From positions 34,499-98,498 of the forward strand of contig JAAXVR010000006.1 in NCBI GenBank assembly GCA_013335405.1: a stretch of 64,000 bases of DNA, read 5' to 3'. The DNA is from Chlorobiaceae bacterium. GTDB lineage: Bacteria; Bacteroidota; Chlorobiia; Chlorobiales; Chlorobiaceae. A program made the translations under genes and the position numbers. The notes beneath the pieces are model-generated. The model was not told where the DNA came from and made no database searches. It saw nothing but the letters and a program-made list of their open reading frames with translations. Shown here piece by piece: positions 58,820 through 64,000 of this stretch (its first letter is position 1; every line of letters starts with the position of its first letter).

Positions 58820-59334
58820 ATGTCGATGCCTGACGTGCAAGTCCCCTTCCCGCTTTGTTTTTTCTCCAATTCATTCTGCGATACTCCCATTTCGCAATAG
58901 CGCTGCCGAACTCCGATCTCTCGGATTTGACACTTATGACGAGAGGATCTTCTTTCCCCTGCTGTCGTTTTATGCGGTGATACATATCGGCGATTTACCC
59001 GTAACCTGCCAGGCGGACCGATATGCAGATGGAGCGGACGAGTGATGAAGTCGATTGGATTTGCCCTGGCAGTTCTTCGAAGGCTGTCAGCTCTTATTTT
59101 TCTTTTTTCGAAGTTTCAGATCGAAAAACAGATAAGCACAGCACACGCAAGTTATCCAGCCTGTGAGTAAATGCATGTCACTGATCTCAGCTATCGCCAT
59201 TATATACTGTTTATCGGGGGGTGGAGGGATCAGGTCAGATTTTATGGGGTAAAATCTAACATTGTAATTTTAATTAATTTACAGAACTGTATGATGTAAT
59301 GCAATTATAAACAAGACAAAATCACTCTGCCTGA
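58820..59334. other. Gene-poor stretch between the RRM gene and the VIT-family gene
   Basis: About 515 bases without a recognised gene. The only frame of interest is the short minus-strand one at 59087-59200, described separately. The right end (59235-59330) is very AT-rich. Confidence 0.4.
59087..59200 (-). CDS. Possible single-span membrane microprotein
   Basis: 37 codons from an ATG at 59200, or 29 from an ATG at 59176, which has GAG at a fair distance. The shorter form reads MHLLTGWITCVCCAYLFFDL plus KLRKKKNKS: one hydrophobic helix followed by a strongly basic tail, a topology common to regulatory microproteins. A TATAAT overlaps the first ATG. No neighbour suggests a partner; it may be chance. 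Confidence 0.25.
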   Translation of the reverse strand: MAIAEISDMHLLTGWITCVCCAYLFFDLKLRKKKNKS

Positions 59335-59370
59335 TATAAAAAAGGGCGTCGAAATTTTTCGACGCCCTTC
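59335..59370 (-). terminator. Terminator downstream of the VIT-family gene
   Basis: On the minus strand AAGGGCGTCGAAA pairs with TTTCGACGCCCTT (59369-59357 and 59354-59342), followed by TTTTTTATA. It is 233 bases after the gene's stop, implying a long 3' untranslated region. Confidence 0.85.
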
Positions 59371-59602
59371 GCAACCAGAAAATATCGTAGACAACACATC
59401 CAACCATTTATCAGAACAAGAATCTTCTGCTATAAAATCCCTGAAATATGAAATATTGTCGTCCTGCCGCGTGAAGGGGAATGACAATAACTGTCCCGGG
59501 TTCATTTTCCTGTTTTCTCATTAGCAATAAAAGCGTTCCCGGTGCTCCTGCTCCAAAGTCTGTTCATTGCACAATGCAAGCTCAGCGGGCTGGTCTGCAG
59601 CG

Positions 59603-60310
59603 CTACACGGCAGCGCCAAAGAGTCTTCCGGCAACCGCAGTGAGCCCCATGGCGAGTGCTCCCCAGAAAGCCACACGCAGCGCACCTCCACCAGGCGGCG
59701 CTCCGCCAGCATAGGCCGCAGTTCCTCCGAGCAGAACCAGGGCGGCAAGCACCGTTGCAGTCAGTAGTACAGGTATCAGGTCTGCTGGCGATAAAAAAGC
59801 TGCAGCGATGGGGATTACAGCTCCGGCGATAAAGGAGAGAGCTGAGGAAACCGCAGCCTGGATCGGCCGGGCTCGAAGCGTTTCCGTAATGCCGAGCTCG
59901 TCACGGGCGTGGGCACCGAGAGCGTCGTGGGCAGTGAGCTGTTCGGCAACCTTGATGGCCAGCGGTTTATCGAGCCCGCGGCTCACATAGATATCCGCCA
60001 GTTCCTCCAGTTCGTCTTCCGGCTCGGTTTCGAGTTCACGTTTTTCCTTTGCAATGTCCGCTTTTTCGGTATCGGCCTGTGACTGGACAGAGACATACTC
60101 CCCGGCCGCCATGGACATGGCTCCCGCAACCATTCCTGCCACGCCGGTCAGGAGAATGGTGCTTTTCGGTGCACCGGCGGCGGCAACGCCCATGATCAGA
60201 CTTGCGGTTGAGATAGTTCCATCGTTGGCGCCAAGCACTGCGGCGCGAAGCCATCCGATCCTGTAGGATTTGTGTATCTCCTTGTGTAAACGCGGCATCG
60301 GCAGCTTCAT
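59603..60310 (-). CDS. VIT1/CCC1-family transporter (Fe2+/Mn2+)
   Basis: 235 residues. The N-terminal amphipathic segment HKSYRIGWLRAAVLGANDGT is diagnostic, followed by TM1-2 (ISTASLIMGVAAAGAPKSTI, GVAGMVAGAMSMAAGEYVSV). A charged cytoplasmic metal-binding loop rich in Glu comes next (ETEPEDELEELADIYVSRGL), then three C-terminal membrane helices. It exports or stores ferrous iron or manganese. The start MKLPMPRLHKE at 60310 is chosen; 11 further codons are open upstream. Confidence 0.9.
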   Translation of the reverse strand: MKLPMPRLHKEIHKSYRIGWLRAAVLGANDGTISTASLIMGVAAAGAPKSTILLTGVAGMVAGAMSMAAGEYVSVQSQADTEKADIAKEKRELETEPEDELEELADIYVSRGLDKPLAIKVAEQLTAHDALGAHARDELGITETLRARPIQAAVSSALSFIAGAVIPIAAAFLSPADLIPVLLTATVLAALVLLGGTAAYAGGAPPGGGALRVAFWGALAMGLTAVAGRLFGAAV

Positions 60311-60755
60311 TATTGTATCGGTCCGGGGATCAGCTCCATCCAAAGAATTTACGGATTTTTACCGCCAGAATATGCATTGTACTGGTAACAACATCAGTCA
60401 AAGTCTGACGACTGAGGTTTTACAGAATATCCTTTGCATCGATTACGTACGTAACCTGCATCGGGAATACAGTCTCTCCGGAGCATCTGACGTCAGTCAT
60501 GTCGATGGTGAAGTTATTTTTTTAGCAGTTGTGATCTCCCCTTGATCCTGCCATTACTGAAAGACATTCCGTCAATATCCCAGTCCGGGGTAGGGGATGC
60601 CCCTCAAGAAGTGAAGCGGGTTTCCAAAAACCATAACAGTGATTGGCCGTTGGGTCTGTGCGGAAAAGAATGAGGCGGGATTACGGCAGGCCCGCTGTTT
60701 CAGCAGGGGTCGAAGGAAATCATGAAACAGCGGGCCTGCATCAGCGGAACCGGGG
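60311..60755. other. Intergenic stretch between the VIT and YceI genes
   Basis: No recognised gene. A plus-strand frame (60350-60545) is open but unrecognised. The main structure is the 17-bp inverted repeat at 60686-60739. Confidence 0.4.
60686..60739. repeat. Long perfect inverted repeat (17-bp arms)
   Basis: GCAGGCCCGCTGTTTCA (60686-60702) is the exact complement of TGAAACAGCGGGCCTGC (60723-60739), with a 20-base loop. It lies just after the yceI stop. There is no T run, so it is not a standard terminator; a REP-like or mRNA-stabilising element is possible. Confidence 0.7.
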
Positions 60756-61352
60756 CTACTGACCGGTTTTGATAAGTTCGATGTCAAGCGTGATATCGAC
60801 TTCGTTGCCGATGGTCACGCCACCAGCATCAAGCGCCTTGTTCCAGGTAATGCCGAAATCCTGGCGGTTGATCCGGGCCGTTGCCGTCGTAGCGCGCCTT
60901 GTTTTGCCCCATGCGTCGCGGATTTCATTGGAAAACGGTGCAACGTCCAGCAGGACCTCCTGCGTTTTGCCGTGCATCGTCAGGTCACCGGCAACCTTCA
61001 ACTTCCCGTCGGGCGTCCGCATCCATTGTTTCGAAACGAACGTTATGCCGGGGTATTTGGCCGCGTCGAAAAAATCCGGGCTACGCAGATGGTCGTCGCG
61101 TTTCTGGACGTTGGTGTTGATCGACGACACATCGATGGAGGCCGAAACCTTCGATGCAGTGATGTCGTTGTCACCGAGAGCCATCGTCCCGCTGAACCGT
61201 GAAAAACTGCCTTTTACATTCGATACCATCAGGTGCCTTACCGAAAATCCGACACTGGAATGGTCCTGATCGATCGTCCAGGTCGAAGCCAGTGCGAGAT
61301 TCGGTGTCATCAGCGCGATGCCGAGCGCAAACATCTTTGCAAGTCTTTTCAT
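60756..61352 (-). CDS. YceI-family periplasmic lipid-binding protein
   Basis: 198 residues with a signal peptide (MKRLAKMFALGIALMTPNLA LA, cleaved before STW) and a lipocalin-like YceI barrel: WTIDQDHSSVGFSVRHLMVS, SFSRFSGTMAL, RDDHLRSPDFFDAAKYPGIT, GDLTMHGKTQEV, and ARINRQDFGITWNKALDAGG. Family members bind polyisoprenoids. A TTAACGATAGTTA motif lies 70 bases upstream of the ATG. Role here unknown. Confidence 0.93.
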   Translation of the reverse strand: MKRLAKMFALGIALMTPNLALASTWTIDQDHSSVGFSVRHLMVSNVKGSFSRFSGTMALGDNDITASKVSASIDVSSINTNVQKRDDHLRSPDFFDAAKYPGITFVSKQWMRTPDGKLKVAGDLTMHGKTQEVLLDVAPFSNEIRDAWGKTRRATTATARINRQDFGITWNKALDAGGVTIGNEVDITLDIELIKTGQ

Positions 61353-61421
61353 AGTGCTGCATGTTTTGATTATCTGAGACTGCCGATTGTTCCGGAAGAG
61401 ATCCGGATCGTACCAGTTAAG

Positions 61422-61434
61422 TTAACGATAGTTA
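61422..61434. promoter_or_regulatory. Dyad motif TTAAC-GATA-GTTA upstream of yceI
   Basis: TTAACGATAGTTA has inverted TAAC/GTTA arms with a GATA spacer. A near-identical dyad, ATTAACGATTGTTAAT (62071-62086), stands upstream of the metB riboswitch. It could be the site of one regulator; none is identified. Confidence 0.35.
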
Positions 61435-61561
61435 CTATTCCTGAAACCGCAAAATAAAAGGTAAGGAGGGATGTAAGGAAACGAGGTCAAAAAAAAGAAA
61501 CGTTACCTCTTTTACCGATAAAGAGCGGTCATTGGCCAGGGATGTTAAAAGGAGAAGCGCT

Positions 61562-61939
61562 ATGCCGAGAGGAGCGAGGCTGGATGCCCCGGGAGCGTTG
61601 CATCATGTGATGGTGAGGGGAATTGAGCGGAAGGCGATTTATCTTGATGATGCCGACCGTGTGGATTTTCTGGACCGTATCGGCAAAGCAAGCGAAAAAA
61701 CCGGAACGGTGATTTATGCCTGGTCGCTGATGACCAATCATGCGCACCTGTTATTACGGAGCGGTCCGGCGGGATTACCGGCATTCATGCGCAAGGTGCT
61801 GACGGGATATTCGGTATCGTTCAACAAGAGGCATCAACGATCGGGCCATCTGTTCCAGAATCGCTACAAATCGATACTCTGCGAAGAAGAGTCCTATTTC
61901 GACAAGCTGGTTCGTTACAGAAAGAGATGGTGCCGATGA
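61562..61939 (+). pseudogene. Truncated REP-associated tyrosine transposase (IS200-like Y1 family)
   Basis: 125 residues. It starts MPRGARLDAPGALHHVMVRG after an AAAAGGAG ribosome site. The HUH metal motif is MTNHAHLLLRSG, and the catalytic-Tyr region is SGHLFQNRYKSILCEEESYF. Full-length relatives continue LVRYIHLNPLRAG and are about twice as long; here the frame breaks at LVRY and ends RKRWCR. The C-terminal part is missing downstream, so this is a remnant, although the nuclease residues remain. No complete REP array is seen beside it. Confidence 0.82.
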
Positions 61940-62103
61940 GGTTGAGACAGATAGATGCCCCGTGAGATGCTCGAAAGGCAGTGCAGTGAAAAAGGATTGT
62001 CGCTTCGTTATTTTCCGTCCCATTAAAACAGAATATTTTTTCGTTTGCATGTTTCCCTGCGGGATTATATATTAACGATTGTTAATCATGTTCTTTGTTT
62101 TTC
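61940..62103. other. Remnant flank and metB promoter region
   Basis: The sequence after the truncated transposase contains no recognisable continuation. The dyad ATTAACGATTGTTAAT (62071-62086) ends 18 bases before the riboswitch and so overlaps the likely metB promoter. Confidence 0.35.
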
Positions 62104-62204
62104 TGATCATCAAGAAAGGTGGAGGGAATAGACCCGACGAAACCTTGACAACCGATTCCGTCATCTACGGAACACGGTGCCGCGTTCTACTTCCGGATGT
62201 CTCA
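62104..62204 (+). ncRNA. SAM-I (S-box) riboswitch aptamer upstream of metB
   Basis: The signature blocks are AAGGTGGAGGGAATAGACCC, GACGAAACCTTGACAACC, a P3 hairpin (ATTCCGT/ACGGAA) and GGTGCCGCGTTCTAC. P1 is TGA-T-CATC pairing with GATG-TC-TCA (about 62104-62111 with 62196-62204). It is more divergent than the metY copy, especially in the J3/4-P4 region. Confidence 0.85.
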
Positions 62205-62320
62205 TTGTTCAGGACATAGAGGGAGAAAGATGAGTGAAAAAGAGCTTTCAGAAGGATCCTCTTTTCAAAACCGGCAGGCAGCTTCACGGCGGCAGGCCAA
62301 TCAACCAGAGTTTCGCTCAG

Positions 62321-62359
62321 ACCTCTTCCATGCTCATCAGGGAAGGGGTTTTTTGTTTT
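62321..62359 (+). terminator. Terminator in the metB leader (probable riboswitch expression platform)
   Basis: ACCTCTTCC (62321-62329) pairs with GGAAGGGGT (62341-62349), followed by TTTTTTGTTTT. It stands 48 bases before the metB start and about 115 bases after the aptamer, an unusually long linker for an S-box. Confidence 0.82.
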
Positions 62360-62406
62360 CCGTTGATCAGTTTTTTTACAATCATCAATGTACGAGAGAG
62401 GTATCC

Positions 62407-63543
62407 ATGAGTTTCCAGACCGACACCATCCACGCCGGAGTCGCTCCCGACAAGGCTTACGGCGCCATCATGACCCCCATTTACCAGAGTTCCACCTTTG
62501 TGTTCGAGGATATCGGCAAGCACAAGGGGTTCGATTACACGAGGAGCGGCAACCCGACACGCAAGGCGCTCGAAGACAGCCTCTGTGCCCTCGAAGAGTG
62601 CTCCTCTGCAGTGGCGGTGACGACCGGCATGGCTGCAATCACCACTGTGCTGAACATTTTCCGTACCGGCGACGAAATCATCTGCACCGACGACTGCTAC
62701 GGCGGTACGTCGAGGCTCATGAAGACCGTCGAGGAGCATTTCGGCATCAGGGTCCATTTCGTCAACCTGCAGACCGCGGAAAACCTCCTTCCCTATGTCA
62801 ATGAACGGACAAGGGCTGTCTGGGTGGAAACGCCGTCCAATCCGCTCCTGAACCTTGTGGATATTGCCAGGGTCGCCTCGCTCTCGAGGGAAAACAGCCT
62901 GCTCACCATTGTGGACAATACCTTTCTTTCGCCCTATGGCCAGAAACCATTCGAGCTCGGGGCTGATATCGTCGTGCATTCAACGACCAAGTACCTGAAC
63001 GGCCACTCCGACGTGGTCGGCGGCGCGGTGCTCTCCAACAGCGAAGAGCTTGACCAGAAGCTGAAGTTTCTCGTCAACGCCCTCGGGACCTGCGCGCAGC
63101 CATTCGACTGCTGGCTGGTGCTTCGCGGTATCAAGACCCTCGTCCTGCGCATGCGCGAACACGAACGCAACGCCCAGGCCGTTGCGGATTTCCTCTACAA
63201 CCATCCGAAGGTGAAGCAGGTGTTCTATCCGGGGCTGCCTTCACATCCGCAGCACGAGCTTGCAAGAAAGCAGCAGAAGAGCTTCGGTGGCATGGTATCC
63301 TTCGAGCTCGATGGTTCAATAGAGGATGTGAACCGGGTGCTGACCGGCACGAAGCTTTTTTCCCTCGCCGAGAGTCTCGGGGGCGTCGAATCGCTCATCG
63401 AGCATCCTGCCACCATGAGCCATGCCTCCATGGACCGGGAGCACCGCGAGGCGGCAGGGATCACCGAAAATGTCATAAGGCTCTCAGTCGGCATCGAAGA
63501 CAGCGACGACCTGCTCGAAGACCTCGGCCTTGCGCTCGGCTGA
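62407..63543 (+). CDS. metB: Cystathionine gamma-synthase/lyase family enzyme
   Basis: A 378-residue PLP enzyme. It starts MSFQTDTIHAGVAPDKAYGA and has the PLP lysine in VVHSTTKYLNGHSDVVGGAV (Lys195), YTRSGNPTR near residue 45, and the C-terminal SLGGVESLIEHPATMSHASM. It fits MetB (cystathionine from activated homoserine and cysteine), but gamma-lyases of the same length look alike. The SAM riboswitch argues for a biosynthetic role. The frame is open 70 codons upstream through the terminator; an AGAGAGG ribosome site supports the ATG at 62407. Confidence 0.88.
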   Translation: MSFQTDTIHAGVAPDKAYGAIMTPIYQSSTFVFEDIGKHKGFDYTRSGNPTRKALEDSLCALEECSSAVAVTTGMAAITTVLNIFRTGDEIICTDDCYGGTSRLMKTVEEHFGIRVHFVNLQTAENLLPYVNERTRAVWVETPSNPLLNLVDIARVASLSRENSLLTIVDNTFLSPYGQKPFELGADIVVHSTTKYLNGHSDVVGGAVLSNSEELDQKLKFLVNALGTCAQPFDCWLVLRGIKTLVLRMREHERNAQAVADFLYNHPKVKQVFYPGLPSHPQHELARKQQKSFGGMVSFELDGSIEDVNRVLTGTKLFSLAESLGGVESLIEHPATMSHASMDREHREAAGITENVIRLSVGIEDSDDLLEDLGLALG

Positions 63544-64000
63544 GGTGATGCTGACAGGGCTGCAACTCCCGGCCCGGGATTCCGGAACATACGCGAACAC
63601 CTTGGCCGGGGCAGATGCGACCTCCGACGGTTCATCGGTTGGCTGAATCGGACCGATTGCCCATTCTTACATTTATTTGACTTTGCATCTCCATAAGCTC
63701 GGAGGGCACTCACTTTTTGTTCCTGGAGCAAGCCTCAAGTTGTCCGATGCATTTCTTTTCTGCTTTGTTTCTGGGGAGGGAGGGCTCTTGTCGAAAGCAG
63801 AGGAGCCGATCCCGAAGAACTCCTTCTGCCAGCTGCCGCAGGCAGGCAATGTGATTGACGGGAAGCGGAGCAAACAGGGGCAGACGGTTTTCTGTAACTC
63901 TCTTCTTTCAAGTGAGATGCACATCTTTTTCATGGCGTTTCTCCGTCCGAATCCGCTTCTTAATAGCAGATAATCACTATATTATCATTACTGTTTCAGC
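63544..64000. other. 3' flank of metB, no firm gene
   Basis: Both strands are open between about 63673 and 63973. The minus-strand frame (63933-63673, 86 residues, starting MKKMCISLERRELQKTVCPC) has a GGAG ribosome site, but its Cys/Ser/Pro-rich composition is not protein-like. Neither is recognised. The last 40 bases are AT-rich. Confidence 0.3.

Overview
The window reads as chromosomal DNA of a green sulfur bacterium (Chlorobiaceae: Chlorobium / Chlorobaculum / Pelodictyon group). Lineage markers are two chlorosome-envelope [2Fe-2S] proteins of the CsmI/J/X type, a CrtH-type carotene isomerase, a sepiapterin reductase closely resembling (from memory) the Chlorobium enzyme that makes L-threo-biopterin, a tmRNA whose tag reads ADDYSYAMAA, and a fused phytol-kinase/phytyl-phosphate-kinase-like membrane protein. 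The species cannot be fixed by eye.

Layout. 1-475 is the 5' part of rsmB (-). 586-3179 is a SAM-I riboswitch followed by metY-metX (+). 3164-7070 holds serS, a YqeY-like gene and sepiapterin reductase (-), a cold-shock gene (+) and radC (-). 7184-18380 is one long (-) operon, ilvD-ilvB-ilvN-ilvC-leuB-leuA-leuC-leuD-cimA. It covers valine and leucine synthesis and the citramalate route to isoleucine, and ends at a clear terminator. Its roughly 500-base leader contains an Ile/Val/Leu-rich frame that could be an attenuator peptide. 18878-25918 (+) is the DUF92 fusion gene followed by a Tol-Pal locus (tolQ, tolR, tolA/tonB, tolB, two tandem pal-like lipoproteins, cpoB). 26076-30811 (-) carries a hypothetical gene, dnaK, hsp20, an ArsR regulator and an ECF sigma/anti-sigma pair. 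30917-38928 holds crtH (+), then ald, two csm genes and mfd (-). 38983-42522 (+) has an oligopeptide-type ABC ATPase and a PhoB/PhoR-like two-component pair.

The most distinctive locus is 42519-46973 (-), a RiPP-type cassette. A strong promoter precedes a 68-residue precursor with five cysteines in perfect CxxxCxxxCxxxCxxxC register. An intrinsic terminator comes next, then a radical-SAM/SPASM maturase, a second CXXX-type maturation protein and an ABC exporter. Next door, a TetR gene with a perfect 16-bp operator drives a tripartite RND efflux pump (47150-53500, +).

53513-55671 contains a Nudix hydrolase, bcp, a YqgE/AlgH gene and ssrA. From the end of ssrA to about 62 kb the DNA is gene-poor and patchy. 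It holds orphan small genes, a GH19-like lysozyme, an RRM protein, a VIT/CCC1 transporter, a YceI protein, a truncated REP-associated transposase and several strong inverted repeats. The window closes with a second SAM-I riboswitch, its terminator, and metB.

Methionine supply is thus controlled at both ends of the window by SAM-sensing RNAs. Starts were chosen from family length, ribosome-binding sites and overlaps. All family calls rest on reading the sequence by eye; no database search was run.
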